Below, piece after piece: positions 8,577 to 19,237 of a DNA stretch of 58,172 nucleotides. The notes beneath the pieces are model-generated. The model saw only the letters and a program-made list of their open reading frames with translations. It was not told where the DNA came from and searched no databases. Both the position numbers and the translations under genes were made by a program. The stretch's first letter is position 1; each line of letters starts with the position of its first letter. The DNA is from Xanthomonas pisi DSM 18956 (lineage in GTDB: Bacteria; Pseudomonadota; Gammaproteobacteria; Xanthomonadales; Xanthomonadaceae), in contig NZ_JPLE01000037.1 in NCBI RefSeq assembly GCF_001010415.1, positions 1 to 58,172 on the forward strand. The letters are read 5' to 3'.

Positions 8577-8918
8577 TCAGATGCTGTCCGGTGCCGGCGC
8601 GGTCGCTCTTGCGTGCTGCTTGCCACGCGCGTGTTCGATGGCGGTGCGCAGCTTGCGGGCGGCGCCGGTGACGGCGGAGGCGGTGGTTTCGGCGCTGTTG
8701 GTGGCGGCGATCGGCGGCAGGCCGGCGACATGCGCTTCGATACTGCAGGTTCGATCCGCTGCGCCGCCGCGTTGGCCGTTCTCGTCGCGCAAATGCACTT
8801 CGACGCGGGTGATGTCGTTGGCGAAATGCGCCAGCTGGGCGGTGCAGGTCTTCTCGACATGCTGCACGACGGACGGGTCATGCGGCACGTGCTTGTCGGT
8901 CTGGATCTGAATCTGCAT
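8577..8918 (-). CDS. Short HPF/RaiA-family ribosome-associated protein
   Basis: A 113-aa member of the HPF/YfiA (sigma-54 modulation) family, which binds in the decoding channel of the 30S subunit and stabilises inactive ribosomes in stationary phase or cold shock. The beta-alpha-beta-beta-beta-alpha pattern is visible: MQIQIQTDKHV, helix HVEKTCTAQLAHF, strands ITRVEVHLRDENG and CSIEAHVAG, and a final helix GAARKLRTAIEHARGK. There is no C-terminal dimerisation domain, so it is a short form. The frame opens at 8939, but the ATG at 8918 has AAGGAGAA six bases upstream and is the clear start. It may be a second paralogue beside an rpoN-linked hpf elsewhere in the genome. Confidence 0.85.
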   Translation of the reverse strand: MQIQIQTDKHVPHDPSVVQHVEKTCTAQLAHFANDITRVEVHLRDENGQRGGAADRTCSIEAHVAGLPPIAATNSAETTASAVTGAARKLRTAIEHARGKQHARATAPAPDSI

Positions 8919-9118
8919 GGAGTTCTCCTTCGCGGTCATCCGCTGCGTCTGCCGTAGCGGTGACTCGATTCTGCGTCAGCCCGGTGTTGCCGCAAGGTGA
9001 CAAGGCGCCGCATGTTCATGCACTGGTTGGCTGGTGGTCGCAGTTCCGGATGCTGCGCTTGCGTTCGCATGAATCGCCGCCATGGCGGCGGCCAGCAGGG
9101 CGGGGGCGGTGGCTTAAG

Positions 9119-11626
9119 ATGCCGACACCGCGCGGTCCTGCGCCTGTCCGATGCCTGCCTGTGTCCCGATTTCGTTCTGTGCCGTCCGCCCGTTCGGGCG
9201 TGTTATTGCAGATGCTGCTGTGCTGCGTCCTGTGGCTGGTCTGTGCAGGCACGCTGCTCGCCCAGGACGAAGACACCCTGCTGGAAACCGCGCAGAGACA
9301 GCTGGACGATGCGCAGAAGGTGCTCGACCAGGGCGAGGCCGGGCTGGAAAAGGCCGATACCGACCTGCTGCGTGCGTTGACTGACAAGGTGACGGTGGCG
9401 CAGCGGCAGGCACAGGATCTGGCGCGTCAGCTGGATCCACCGCTCAAGCAAATCAGCTCGCAGCTGGCCGGCTTGGGTGATGCGCAGCAAGGCGAAGCGG
9501 CCGATCTTAAGAAGCAGCGCGACGCGTTAAAGAAAGAAAAAAACGCGTTGGATGCAGAATTCAAGCGCGCCAATCTCCTGGACTCCCAGGCCCGCGAGCT
9601 GGCAGATCGCCTGGAACAAAAACGCGCGCAGCTGTTCAGCGTGCAGCTGTCCACGCGCGTCGCCTCACCGCTGTCACCGGCACTGTGGACACAGATCGCG
9701 CAGCAATGGCCGGACGACCGTACCCGTCTGTGGGGTTTGTACGACGATGCGGTCCAGGCGGTGCGTGCCGGCATCGCTGCCAATGGCATGGGCGGTCTGG
9801 CGACTGGCGCGGCAATCGCGCTGTTGCTGGCCTTCCCGCTGCGCATTTTTCTGCGCCATCTCGGGCGGCGCTATGCAGCGTCGCGTGCGCCGGGCGGGCG
9901 GCTGCGACGTTCCGGCCTGGCGCTGTGGTTCCTGCTGGTCGGCACGCTCAGTCTGGGCACGGCGGCATGGGTACTGGCCGAAAGCCTGCGTGCGATCGCC
10001 CAGGTGCCGGCCGATCTGGACGAGTTGCTGGGTGCATTCGTCTTCATCAGCTTCATCGCGGCCTTCGTCGGCTCGCTCAGCGCCAGTCTGCTGATGAAGC
10101 ACCAACCCACCTGGCGGTTGTTCCCGCTGGACGACGCCACCGTCGATCGGTTGCGCGTGCATTGCCTGGCCACCGCCGCGGTGAGCTGGTTCAGCGGCAT
10201 GGCGATGAAGCTCAACGAGGTGGCGCGTACCAGTGCCGCGGCGGCCACCGCGACCGACGCGGTGGCCGCGTTGTTGTACGCCGGCCTGATCCTGTCGGCA
10301 TTGGCCGGCCTGAGCCTGTCGTTGCGCGCGCGCGCGGCCAGCGCGGGGGCCGCCAGCGCCGATAGCAGCGAGCCGCCACCGGTGGTCTCGCGTGGCGGTG
10401 GCGTCATCGTGCTGATCCGCCTGCTGGGGCACGTGGCGGTGATCGTGTCGCTGCTGGCGGCATTGTTCGGCTATCTCAATCTATCGCTGTTCATCGCGCG
10501 TCAGATCATCTGGATCACGCTGATCTGCAGCCTGCTCGGTTTGCTGGTGGTATTTGCCGACGACCTGCTGACCTGGGTGTTCAATCCGGAAGGGCGCTTC
10601 AATCGCGCGTTGTCGCATGCCTCGGGCATGGGCAGCGGACGCCTGGTGCAGCTGGGTCTGCTGCTGTCCGCCGTGGTGCGGGTGATGCTGATCCTGCTGG
10701 GAATCGCGGCCCTGATCACGCCGGATGGCGCCAATCTCTCGGCGGTCACCGGCTGGGCCGAGAACGTGGCGCACGGCATCCCGATCAGCGACGAGCTGAC
10801 CATCACACCGGCCGCGGTCGTGCGCGCGCTGCTGGTGTTCGCACTGGGCCTGGGCGTGGTCCACGTGGTGCAGCAGTGGCTGCTCAACACCTATCTGCCC
10901 AGGACCGAGCTCGATGCCGGCGCGCGCAACTCGGTCAGCACGGTGGCGCGCTATCTGGGCTGGTTGGTGGTGGTGGTGTGGGGCTTGACCGCACTGGGTC
11001 TGGACCTGAAGCGGTTGGCATTGGTGTTGAGTGCGTTGTCGGTCGGTATCGGCTTCGGTCTGCAGGCGATCACGCAGAACTTCGTGTCGGGACTGATCCT
11101 GCTGGCCGAGCGGCCGGTCAAGATCGGCGACTGGGTGCGGATTGGCGACCAGGAGGGCGACGTGCGCAAGATCAGCGTGCGTGCGACCGAAATCCAGGTG
11201 GGCGACCGTTCGACCCTGATCGTGCCCAACTCGGAGTTGATCACCAAGAGCGTGCGCAACATGACGCTGTCCAATCCGATGGGGCGGGTGCAGCTGCAGT
11301 TCTCGGTACCGTTGGAAACCGACGTGGCGAAGGTGCGCGACATGTTGCTGGGCTTGTTTACCGAACATGCCAAGGTGCTGGCGGAGCCGGCGCCCTCGGT
11401 GTTCATCGATTCGCTGGCCGGTGGGCACGTCAATTTCAACTCGTTCGCCTATGTCAGCAGTCCGCGCGATTCGTATGGCGTGCGCAGCGAGTTGTTCTTT
11501 GCGTTGCTGCAGCGGATGGAGAGCGCAGGCGTCGCGCTGCAGTCGCCGCAGGAAATCCGTTTCAGTCGCGCGACAGTGGCGGTGGCGCGCGACAGTGGCG
11601 AGGACGTGCCGTCGGAGCAGCAGTGA
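9119..11626 (+). CDS. Large MscS-family mechanosensitive channel with DUF3772-type periplasmic domain
   Basis: A multi-domain mechanosensitive channel of about 835 aa. A hydrophobic signal segment (VLLQMLLCCVLWLVCAG) ends near LLAQ. A periplasmic coiled-coil region follows (LLETAQRQLDDAQKVLDQ to LADRLEQKRAQLFSV), resembling DUF3772. Several transmembrane helices span roughly residues 220-600. The MscS core starts near residue 640 with SVGIGFGLQAITQNFVSG, followed by the beta domain (ERPVKIGDWVRIGDQEGDV, VPNSELITKSVRN). Such channels open on hypo-osmotic shock at the inner membrane. The frame is open from 8960; the ATG at 9119 gives a signal peptide with a short leader, and 9212 is another possible start. 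It converges on opgB. Confidence 0.88.
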   Translation: MPTPRGPAPVRCLPVSRFRSVPSARSGVLLQMLLCCVLWLVCAGTLLAQDEDTLLETAQRQLDDAQKVLDQGEAGLEKADTDLLRALTDKVTVAQRQAQDLARQLDPPLKQISSQLAGLGDAQQGEAADLKKQRDALKKEKNALDAEFKRANLLDSQARELADRLEQKRAQLFSVQLSTRVASPLSPALWTQIAQQWPDDRTRLWGLYDDAVQAVRAGIAANGMGGLATGAAIALLLAFPLRIFLRHLGRRYAASRAPGGRLRRSGLALWFLLVGTLSLGTAAWVLAESLRAIAQVPADLDELLGAFVFISFIAAFVGSLSASLLMKHQPTWRLFPLDDATVDRLRVHCLATAAVSWFSGMAMKLNEVARTSAAAATATDAVAALLYAGLILSALAGLSLSLRARAASAGAASADSSEPPPVVSRGGGVIVLIRLLGHVAVIVSLLAALFGYLNLSLFIARQIIWITLICSLLGLLVVFADDLLTWVFNPEGRFNRALSHASGMGSGRLVQLGLLLSAVVRVMLILLGIAALITPDGANLSAVTGWAENVAHGIPISDELTITPAAVVRALLVFALGLGVVHVVQQWLLNTYLPRTELDAGARNSVSTVARYLGWLVVVVWGLTALGLDLKRLALVLSALSVGIGFGLQAITQNFVSGLILLAERPVKIGDWVRIGDQEGDVRKISVRATEIQVGDRSTLIVPNSELITKSVRNMTLSNPMGRVQLQFSVPLETDVAKVRDMLLGLFTEHAKVLAEPAPSVFIDSLAGGHVNFNSFAYVSSPRDSYGVRSELFFALLQRMESAGVALQSPQEIRFSRATVAVARDSGEDVPSEQQ

Positions 11627-11700
11627 TGCGGCGTGCGCGTCCTGGGTGACGCAGGAGTGCGCTGGCGCACGTGGTCAAGGCGTTCTGCAGCAATGTCGCC

Positions 11701-13809
11701 TTACGATCGGTCGGCCACCGCTGTGTCCTTGACCAGTGCAAGATCGTCGACGCTGACGTCTTCGGTATAGTCCAGCCAGGCGCGAATCTCCAGATCGTCC
11801 ACCGCATGCTCCAGACCCACCGGCATGCGGATACGTCCGGCGGCATCGGGTACCACCCATTGCTGGGCAAGCACCACCTTGCGCTCGGACGACACCGCTT
11901 CCACCCAGAACGCGCGGGTGGGGCGACGCTTTGCGTAGAGCTCGAGCATGTAGCGGCCGGCAGCGGTCTTGCGCGATGCCTGGGTGAGCATGATCGGCTG
12001 GCGCACGCGCGGGCGCGGGCCCTGCGGTGTGGCATCCAGGGGCGCATCGACGGCAATGCCGCGGGTCAGGTCCTGGTCGCGGTAGAGCTTCATGCTTTGC
12101 TGGCGATCGACCACCAGTGCACACCAGTCGCCATCGGCCGAGCCGTCTTCGAATGCGGTGCAGCGGTCCACATAGGCCAGGGTGCCCTTGCTGTGGGTGC
12201 GGTCGAACTGACGCGAGGTGTTTTCCAGGTACACCGTTTTCAGATGGGTGTCTTCGTCGTATTCGAGCAGCACCGGCGGGCGCACCTGCTGCACGCCCAC
12301 CACCACATCGCCATTGCCGTTGACGCGCAGCAGGCGCGTGCTTTGCCCGGTCCACAGCGTGCGCGCAAAGGCGAGGTAGCGCGGGTAGTCGGCGCCGCCG
12401 TCGCGGATGGCGGCGACGCTGGCGCTGGGCGCTGCATCGCTGGCAAGCAACGAGCGCCCGAAGCCCAGGGTGCGCATGCCCGGCTCCAGCAATTGCAGCA
12501 GCGTTGCACCCGAATCCAGCGTGCTGCCGGCGCGTGTGACCACTTGTTGCGGAGCGATATCCTTGCCCAGGAACAGCAGCAGGTTTTCGCGCTTCTGCTT
12601 GGCCAGTACATCGCTCAGATCGTTGGGCATGGCCAGGTGATCGGAAGCGATCACGATGATGGTGTTGTTGCCGTAGCGGCTGTTGCGGATGCGCGCGACC
12701 AGCTCGCCGATCAGTCGGTCGCTGCATTTGATCGCGTGCAGCAGACCGATGTCGCCCAGCGCGCTGTCGTAGTGCTGGCCCTTGCACGCCAGCGGCAGAT
12801 GACCAGCCGGGTGATGGGTGTCCATGGTCAGCGTGGTCAGCATGAACGGTTGGCCGGCGCGCGAGAGCGTCTGGAAGCTGTCCCAGGCATCGTCCAGCAA
12901 CACGTCGTCGTGCACGCCCCAGGCGGAAAAGTGCTTCGGTGCCACGCCCTTGTCGCGGAAGTGGCTGACGTCATGCACCACATCGAAGCCATGGCTGGAC
13001 AGGAAGCGGCCCTTGCCGGCAAAGCTGGCGTCGGCACCGCCCACGTAGTGATTGCGGTAGCCCTGGTCCTTGAGATAGTCGCCCAGACAGCGCGCTTCGG
13101 GCAGGAACATGCCCATGCGATCCATGCTGTTTTCATCGCCCGGCGCGGTGGTCAGCGGTACGCCGCACATCGAGGCCACCATGCCGGCGATGGTCCATCC
13201 GCTGCCTTCGGTGGATGTGAGGTTGCGTACGTCCACCGCTTCGGTGGCCAGCGCGCGCAGGTTGGGCATCAGGCCGGGAAAGACCGACTCGTCGAAGTAA
13301 GTGCGTTCCAGGCTTTCGCCGTAGATCCAGACGATGTTCTTGCGCTTTTGCAGCGGTTGCTGCGGCAGCTGGTATTCCGGCACCACGGTGGCGTAATCGA
13401 CCGGGCGCAGCTGGTAGTACAGCCGCTTGCCGTCGCGATACAGCGGGCTCACCGCAATGCTGACCAAGAGCATCGCCACGAACGCTCCGAACACCACGCC
13501 GCCGCCGCGTGGGCGCCGGAAACGGCGCACCCTGACCAGGACGAGCGGGCTTAACGACAGCAGCAGCATGCCGACGAAGACAGCGATATAGCCGGAAAAA
13601 TCGCTGACGCCGGCACCGTCCATGTCTGCGCGCAGGTGGTACAACGTGGCCGCATTGATGCCGTCGCCGCTGAGCCGGTCGATCAAGCCCCAGGCGCTGA
13701 GCAGCAGCAAAAACAGCGAGAACAGGCCGGCCTTGAGCCATGCCAGACGCGGCGAGGCGACCAACAGCCACAGCAAGAGCAACAACGAGAACAACAACAT
13801 CCAATGCAT
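11701..13809 (-). CDS. opgB: Phosphoglycerol transferase I OpgB
   Basis: A 702-aa inner-membrane enzyme with a periplasmic alkaline-phosphatase-fold domain. OpgB (MdoB) transfers phosphoglycerol from phosphatidylglycerol to periplasmic glucans. Strong landmarks shared with E. coli OpgB are SGDGINAATLYHLRADMDGAGVS (given here as separate pieces SGDGIN and GAGVS), WIYGESLERTYFD with the metal and nucleophile residues, TIAGMVASMCGVPL, HYVGGADASFAGK, FMLTTLTMDTHHPAGHLP and IASDHLAMPND. Hydrophobic N-terminal segments (LLFSLLLLLWLLVASP, LFSLFLLLLSAWGL, FVGMLLLSLSPLVLV) anchor it. Upstream codons to 14301 are open but lack homology; MHWMLLF at 13809 is the start. Transcribed alone, converging on the MscS gene. 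Confidence 0.95.
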   Translation of the reverse strand: MHWMLLFSLLLLLWLLVASPRLAWLKAGLFSLFLLLLSAWGLIDRLSGDGINAATLYHLRADMDGAGVSDFSGYIAVFVGMLLLSLSPLVLVRVRRFRRPRGGGVVFGAFVAMLLVSIAVSPLYRDGKRLYYQLRPVDYATVVPEYQLPQQPLQKRKNIVWIYGESLERTYFDESVFPGLMPNLRALATEAVDVRNLTSTEGSGWTIAGMVASMCGVPLTTAPGDENSMDRMGMFLPEARCLGDYLKDQGYRNHYVGGADASFAGKGRFLSSHGFDVVHDVSHFRDKGVAPKHFSAWGVHDDVLLDDAWDSFQTLSRAGQPFMLTTLTMDTHHPAGHLPLACKGQHYDSALGDIGLLHAIKCSDRLIGELVARIRNSRYGNNTIIVIASDHLAMPNDLSDVLAKQKRENLLLFLGKDIAPQQVVTRAGSTLDSGATLLQLLEPGMRTLGFGRSLLASDAAPSASVAAIRDGGADYPRYLAFARTLWTGQSTRLLRVNGNGDVVVGVQQVRPPVLLEYDEDTHLKTVYLENTSRQFDRTHSKGTLAYVDRCTAFEDGSADGDWCALVVDRQQSMKLYRDQDLTRGIAVDAPLDATPQGPRPRVRQPIMLTQASRKTAAGRYMLELYAKRRPTRAFWVEAVSSERKVVLAQQWVVPDAAGRIRMPVGLEHAVDDLEIRAWLDYTEDVSVDDLALVKDTAVADRS

Positions 13810-14191
13810 GCGCAGCGTCCGTGGGGGAATGATGCGAGCGCGTACCGGACGCCTTGCTCGCCATGTCCTGTGCGCCACACCCAATGTGACACCCGGATGA
13901 CGGACTATGCCGCGCTGAAGCTGACTGAAATGTTTGTTGGAGTCGAGCGCCTGCCGCAACGCGGCGCAGCGCGCGCGCTGACGATCACCTGGTCGCGGTG
14001 GCGCTCGCTGAAGAGTTGCGGTCTCTGCATTCCGCACTTGGCGCGGCTCTCGCACACGGGCGACGTCTCGATAACGCCACACCGCCCGATCCCTTTGACC
14101 GCTGGACGCGGCGGTCTTGGCAAGCGACGCCCGGTGAAGCCATGTCGCGCCCGGGTGCGCTTCTACGCGGGGGTGTGGTCTGTGTGTGGCG
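13810..14191. other. Non-coding spacer upstream of opgB
   Basis: About 380 bases between the ubiB-like stop and the opgB start, both on the minus strand. It should hold the opgB promoter, but no convincing -35/-10 pair or repeat stands out. Open frames here are extensions or shadows without recognisable products. Confidence 0.45.
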
Positions 14192-15916
14192 CTAGCGGTG
14201 CCCGCGCTCTTCGCGTGCACGTACGCGGCGGTCGAACAGCAGCGCGCTGAGCACGATGCCAAGGCCCAGGACGACGCCCAGTAGAAACAGCACCATCGCA
14301 ATGGCCGGATAGCCCCACAGTTTCAGGCCGGTTTCGATGCGCATCATCTGCGCCGAGGCCATGATCAGCGCCGCGGTGACGATGCCGGCCGCAACCCGGT
14401 TGGCGATTTTCTGCAGGCTTTCCATCAGATGCGATTCTTCCAGCCCGGTGACGCGCATCTGCAGACGGTTCTCCGCGGCCAGCGACAGGATCTCGGACAT
14501 GCGGCGCGGCCCTTCGCGCACCAGATGCTGCAGTTCCATCGCTTCGCTGGCCAGGTTGGCGGCCGACAGCGACTTCTTCAGTCGCGCGCGCATCACATGC
14601 TGCAGGTGGCGTTCGACGATGCGGCGTGTGTCCAGGTGCGGCGACAGCGCGCGGCAGACGCCTTCCAGATTCAGCAGGGTCTTGCCGAGCAGGCTCAGTT
14701 CCGGCGGCGTGCGCAAGCCGTTGGCGGTGGCGATGCGCACCAGATCCAGCACCACACGGCCCTCGGAGGTGGTGTCGTGCGCGGCGTAGCGGGCGATCAT
14801 CTGTCCGGTTTCGCGCTGGTAACGGTCTTCGTCGTAATCCTCCAGCCGCGTACTGAGCGCAATGGTCTCTTCGGCCACTTCTTCGCCGCGCCCGTCGACG
14901 GCGGCAAACAACAGCTTGAGCAGGCGTTCGCGCAGGCGCGGCGGCACGTGCGCGACCATGCCCAGGTCGAAGATGGCCAGCCGCCCGTCCTGCAAGACGC
15001 GCAGGTTGCCCGGATGCGGGTCGGCATGGATTTCGCCATGCACGAACATCTGATCCAGATAGCCCTTGACCAGCTCCGCCGCCAGGTTGTCCATCGGTTG
15101 CTCGGTGCGGCGCAGGCCGGAGATCTTGTCCACGCGCACGCCTTCGGCCAGCTGCATGGTCAGCACCTTGCGGCTGCTCAGATCCCAGATCGGTTGCGGC
15201 ACCCACAGCAACGGGAACGGTTTGAGATGCTTGCCGAAGCGCACCAACGTTTCGGCCTCGTCTTCGTAGTTGAGTTCGGCGCGCAGGGTCTTGCCGAATT
15301 CGCCCAGCCAGTCGGCAAAGCGCACGCGGCGGCCGATGCCGGTGAGCCGGTCGGCGGCGGTGGCAAAGCTCTTGAGCACGTCCAGGTCCGAGCGCACCTG
15401 CGCGGCGACTTCGGGCTTTTGCACCTTGATCGCCACCGGGGTGCCATCGCGCAGCGCGGCGCGGTGCACCTGCGCCAGCGAGGCGCAGCCCAGCGGCACC
15501 GGGTCGAAGAACGAGAAGGCCTTGTTGACCGAGACGCCGAGTTCTTCCTCGATGATCTGGCGGATGCGCTCCACCGGCACCGAACTGGTGTTTTCCTGCA
15601 TGCGCTCCAGCGCGGTGGCGAACTCCGGCGGCACGATGTCCGGGCGCGTGGACAGCATCTGGCCGAGCTTGACGAAGGTGGGGCCGAGCGATTCCAGGTC
15701 GGAGACGAACTGGTCCGGCGTGCCTTCGGCAGGCACCTCGTACTCGTTGATGGCGGCCGGATCCAGGTTCATGCCGGCAAACACGCCCGACCCGCGGTAC
15801 CGCAGCAACAGGCGCAGGATCTGCGTCCGCCGGCTCATGCCGCCCACCACGGCATGGTCGGCCACGTGCGTCGCCGGGGCCGGTGCGCGGTGCGGGTCAT
15901 TCGGACTCAAGGCCAT
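14192..15916 (-). CDS. ubiB: UbiB/ABC1 (AarF)-family protein kinase-like ATPase
   Basis: A 574-aa member of the UbiB/ABC1 atypical kinase family, which supports ubiquinone synthesis or lipid handling at the inner membrane by ATP hydrolysis. The defining KxGQ motif is at 83-86 ([13 protein letters not shown]). The Ala-rich nucleotide loop appears as [10 protein letters not shown], the ATP-binding lysine lies in VAIKVQKP, and the catalytic/metal region is [12 protein letters not shown] and IFDLGMV near residue 300-320. Two hydrophobic helices close the protein ([15 protein letters not shown] and [19 protein letters not shown]). The gene is not next to ubiE or ubiJ here, so it may be a paralogue of the canonical ubiB. 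Confidence 0.88.
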   Translation of the reverse strand: MALSPNDPHRAPAPATHVADHAVVGGMSRRTQILRLLLRYRGSGVFAGMNLDPAAINEYEVPAEGTPDQFVSDLESLGPTFVKLGQMLSTRPDIVPPEFATALERMQENTSSVPVERIRQIIEEELGVSVNKAFSFFDPVPLGCASLAQVHRAALRDGTPVAIKVQKPEVAAQVRSDLDVLKSFATAADRLTGIGRRVRFADWLGEFGKTLRAELNYEDEAETLVRFGKHLKPFPLLWVPQPIWDLSSRKVLTMQLAEGVRVDKISGLRRTEQPMDNLAAELVKGYLDQMFVHGEIHADPHPGNLRVLQDGRLAIFDLGMVAHVPPRLRERLLKLLFAAVDGRGEEVAEETIALSTRLEDYDEDRYQRETGQMIARYAAHDTTSEGRVVLDLVRIATANGLRTPPELSLLGKTLLNLEGVCRALSPHLDTRRIVERHLQHVMRARLKKSLSAANLASEAMELQHLVREGPRRMSEILSLAAENRLQMRVTGLEESHLMESLQKIANRVAAGIVTAALIMASAQMMRIETGLKLWGYPAIAMVLFLLGVVLGLGIVLSALLFDRRVRAREERGHR

Positions 15917-16168
15917 CTCCGGGGCGTCATGCGAGCAGCGAGTGTGGCCAGCGCCGGGTCGTCAGCCGGTGAATCCGTGCCGCCGTTGCGGCATTGCGAG
16001 CGCTGCCGGTGCCCGCGCTGGCGCGCGTCTGTCCAGGGTGGGCAATCCCGGCAATCACCCGGCAACGGCATGCAAGCACCGCGCAATGGCGTGCCATCAC
16101 CCCATCCGGGCGCGGGATCGGCGAGAATTCACATTCACCCACGCACGACCACCCCCAAGGACCTCCGC

Positions 16169-17110
16169 ATGGCCGGTGCCAGCCTGTTCACCCTGCTCGA
16201 CGACATCGCCACCTTGCTGGACGACGTTTCCATCCTGACCAAGGTCGCGGCCAAGAAGACCGCAGGCGTCCTGGGCGACGATCTGGCGCTCAACGCGCAA
16301 CAGGTGACCGGTGTGACCGCCGACCGCGAGCTGCCGGTGGTGTGGGCGGTGGCCAAGGGCTCGCTGGTCAACAAGGTGATCCTGGTGCCCGCCGCGTTGG
16401 CGATCAGCGCGCTGGAAGCCTGGCTGCGCGGACGCGGTTACAACGTGCCGCTGGTGATGCCGCTGATGATGATCGGCGGCGCCTACCTGTGCTTCGAGGG
16501 CGTGGAGAAGCTGGCGCACAAGTTCCTGCACGACGAAGAGGAAGAAGCGCATCGGCATGCCGAACGCACCCGCGCGCTGGCCGACGAACAGGTCGATGTG
16601 GTGGCGCTGGAGAAGGACAAGGTCAAGGGCGCGATCCGTACCGACTTCATCCTGTCGGCCGAGATCATCGTGCTGTCGCTGGGTGTGGTGGCCGGCGTGT
16701 CGTTCGGGCAGCAGGTGGCGGTGCTGGTGGCGATCGCCCTGGCGATGACCATCGGCGTGTACGGCCTGGTTGCGGCGATCGTGAAGCTGGACGATCTGGG
16801 CCTGTACCTGACCAAGAAGGGCGCAGCCTTGGCTGCGCTCGGTCGCGGCATCCTGGTCACCGCGCCGTGGCTGATGAAGTTCCTGTCGGTGGCCGGCACG
16901 CTGGCGATGTTCCTGGTCGGCGGCGGCATCCTGGTGCACAACATCCCGGCGCTGCACCACCTCGTGGTGGATCTGGCCAAGTCGGCCGGCGGCCTGGGCT
17001 GGCTGGTCGAAGCGCTGGGCAACATGGTAGTCGGCGTGGTTGCCGGTGCGGTGGTGCTGGCGGTGGTCACCGGCTTCCAGAAGCTGCGCGGGAACAAGCC
17101 CGCGCACTGA
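16169..17110 (+). CDS. DUF808 (YedI-like) inner-membrane protein
   Basis: A 313-aa membrane protein of the DUF808 family (E. coli YedI is 305 aa); its function is unknown. The N-terminus [18 protein letters not shown] followed by [19 protein letters not shown] is the family hallmark. A charged stretch [18 protein letters not shown] at about 120-140 is followed by several hydrophobic helices ([69 protein letters not shown]). The frame is open far upstream, antisense to ubiB, but homology starts at MAGASLF, and the ATG at 16169 is preceded by CAAGGACCTCCGC. Divergent from the ubiB-like gene with 252 nt between the starts. Confidence 0.9.
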   Translation: MAGASLFTLLDDIATLLDDVSILTKVAAKKTAGVLGDDLALNAQQVTGVTADRELPVVWAVAKGSLVNKVILVPAALAISALEAWLRGRGYNVPLVMPLMMIGGAYLCFEGVEKLAHKFLHDEEEEAHRHAERTRALADEQVDVVALEKDKVKGAIRTDFILSAEIIVLSLGVVAGVSFGQQVAVLVAIALAMTIGVYGLVAAIVKLDDLGLYLTKKGAALAALGRGILVTAPWLMKFLSVAGTLAMFLVGGGILVHNIPALHHLVVDLAKSAGGLGWLVEALGNMVVGVVAGAVVLAVVTGFQKLRGNKPAH

Positions 17111-17608
17111 CGGCTGGCTGCAGTACCGGCAGGGCGACGGCGGCAGCGATGCGGCTGTCGGACCTGCCGGAATGGGACCGAAGGCGTGCGTTGGCGCAGT
17201 GCGGCGCGCCGCTGCGGTGATCACGATTTCCGCGTTCGATTCCGGTGCGCCAATCTGGCTTCGACCGTGGCGTGCGTGAGCATGAAGCAGTGCGCACGCC
17301 ATTCGCACCGTGGTGCAGGGCGTGCCGATGGCTGGCAGGTCCAGCCGGCAGCGATGCGCAGCCCGCAGCAAGCGACCAAGTCGCAAGCGGTCTGTCGCAT
17401 GCGATCAAGACTGACCTCTGGCAGTGAAGCTAGCGCACCGCATGGTCCGGCCCAACGGAGGCCTCCAGCGAACGCATTCGGTGCGGTCTCTCGTATCGTC
17501 AGGGCTTCGCCCGCTCGCGGCCAATGGCGGCGCTGCAGGGCCGAAAACCGCCACTCCTCCCAACCGACCCACACGCTGCCGAGCAGGATAATCGCTAGCG
17601 GTCTGGGG
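17111..17608. other. Non-coding spacer between DUF808 gene and diguanylate cyclase gene
   Basis: About 500 bases between converging genes. Open frames occur on both strands but none resembles a known family or has a good ribosome-binding site. No clear terminator hairpin with a T run was found. I see nothing else to report. Confidence 0.45.
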
Positions 17609-19237
17609 CTAATCGGCGCTGATCACCCGATTCTTGCCGGCGGCCTTGGCGTCGTACATGGCGCGATCGGCGCGGCGGATCAGCTCGTCCTGGGTTTCGT
17701 CGGGGCGTCGCAGCGCGACGCCGGCACTGAAACTGATGAAGATCCGCACGTCCTCATGCAGCAGGGAGCGCTGCGCCAGGGCGCGCTGCAAGCGGATGAC
17801 AGCCGCGCTGGCCTCGAAAATGGTCGAGTCCGGCAGCAGCAACACGAATTCCTCGCCGCCGAAACGAGCGATGGCATCGGTCGTGCGCAGCACTGCCTTG
17901 GCGACGTCGACGGTATGGCGCAGCGCGGCGTCGCCGCCGGCGTGGCCGTGTGCTTCGTTGAGGCGACGGAAGTCGTCCAGGTCCAGCATCGCCGCACACA
18001 GCGGCTGACCGCTGCGTTGGGTGCGGACCGCTTCGCGCTGGAACAGTTCTTCGAAGCCGCGCCGGTTGAGCGCGCCGGTCAGCTGGTCTTCGCGCACCAG
18101 TCCGGCCACTGCGTTGAGTTCCTGTTCGAGCGAGGCGATGCGTTGTTCGGCGTCTTCGACCTGACGGCGTGCAGCCAGCAACTCGTCGCGCGCAGCCAGC
18201 GCCTGGGCCTGGACCCCGGCGGTGTCCTGTAGCACGTCCTGCAGCAGACGATTGAGATCGGGAATGCTGCGAGCGTCGCCGATCGCCTGCGAATAGCCGG
18301 CAACGCGGTCGTGGTACTCGCCCGTGCTGGTGGCCATGCCGTCGAGCCTGTCGACGAAGGACACCATCATCTCGCGCATGGCGGTCTTGGAATCGGCGAT
18401 GCCCTGCTTGAGCAGGCCCTGCTTGTAGATCACCTCGCGCAAGGTGCCGCGCGCCTGCTCGATCGATTCCACATCCAGCGGGCCGGCCAACAACTGCCGG
18501 ACGACCGAGATCTGGCCCTGCAGCCAGCTGCGATCGTCGAGGAGTTCGCCGACGTTCTCCAGTAATAGGTCGAACAAGCCGAGCAACAGGTTCTGTTGTT
18601 CGCTGGCATCGTCGGCGCGCAGGCCGATCTGATGGCTCAGTTCGCGCAGTCGCTGCTCCAGCGTGATCAGCTCATGCCCGGGGCGCCAATGGCGCAGCGC
18701 CGATGCCAGGGTCTGGGCTTCTTCGGCCAGTTCGGGGCTGCGTTGCAACAGGGTGGCCAGGGCATTGCCCAGCGCATGCCTTAGCAGGTCGCGCAGCTGT
18801 TCGGCTTCGGTGCGGCCTTCGGCCAGCGAGTCGCCGGTATCGATGGTGCGGATGTACTTGTCGATCAACTGGCGCAGCGTACGGCCGTAGCCGAGCCAGT
18901 CGCCGGCCGCATAGGCCGCGCTCAGGCGCACGCCCATGTCGCCGAGCTCGCCGTGCAGGCTGGCGATGCCTTCGGCGAACGCCAGCAACAGCGCTTCGGG
19001 ATGCGCAGCATGCGAAAACAGGCGAATGAGCAGCGCGGTGGCGGCCGCCGGGTCGTGCGCGCCCGACTTGGTCTTGGCGGGAACCAGCTGATGTGCCGCC
19101 AGTCCCGGCGCGGCCTGCGCGCTGCCGCGCACGCTGGGCAGCGCGGCGACCGGGCGCGCGGTGCCCGTGCCGCCCCAGGGCAACAGACGGCGCAGCCCGC
19201 CACGCGGGCGGCTTGGAAGTTCAGGCTGGTCAGCCAT
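17609..19237 (-). CDS. Soluble GGDEF diguanylate cyclase
   Basis: A 542-aa protein that should make cyclic di-GMP from two GTP. The C-terminal GGDEF domain starts near residue 385 (REDQLTGALNRRGFEELF); the active-site signature is GGEEF at 460-464. An inhibitory-site RxxD, RTTD at 451-454, lies five residues before it, so product inhibition is expected. The N-terminal 380 residues are helical with no transmembrane segment or signal peptide and no sensor domain I can name; a coiled coil (ARDELLAARRQVEDAEQRIASLEQEL) joins the two parts. The last strand of the domain is normal (RADRAMYDAKAAGKNRV). It is divergent from the glycogen/trehalose operon. Confidence 0.92.
   Translation of the reverse strand: MADQPELPSRPRGGLRRLLPWGGTGTARPVAALPSVRGSAQAAPGLAAHQLVPAKTKSGAHDPAAATALLIRLFSHAAHPEALLLAFAEGIASLHGELGDMGVRLSAAYAAGDWLGYGRTLRQLIDKYIRTIDTGDSLAEGRTEAEQLRDLLRHALGNALATLLQRSPELAEEAQTLASALRHWRPGHELITLEQRLRELSHQIGLRADDASEQQNLLLGLFDLLLENVGELLDDRSWLQGQISVVRQLLAGPLDVESIEQARGTLREVIYKQGLLKQGIADSKTAMREMMVSFVDRLDGMATSTGEYHDRVAGYSQAIGDARSIPDLNRLLQDVLQDTAGVQAQALAARDELLAARRQVEDAEQRIASLEQELNAVAGLVREDQLTGALNRRGFEELFQREAVRTQRSGQPLCAAMLDLDDFRRLNEAHGHAGGDAALRHTVDVAKAVLRTTDAIARFGGEEFVLLLPDSTIFEASAAVIRLQRALAQRSLLHEDVRIFISFSAGVALRRPDETQDELIRRADRAMYDAKAAGKNRVISAD

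Noticed and set aside
14429..16168. Long in-frame N-terminal extension of the DUF808 protein antisense to ubiB
   Set aside because: The extension is antisense to a complete UbiB-family gene; DUF808 homology starts at the ATG at 16169.
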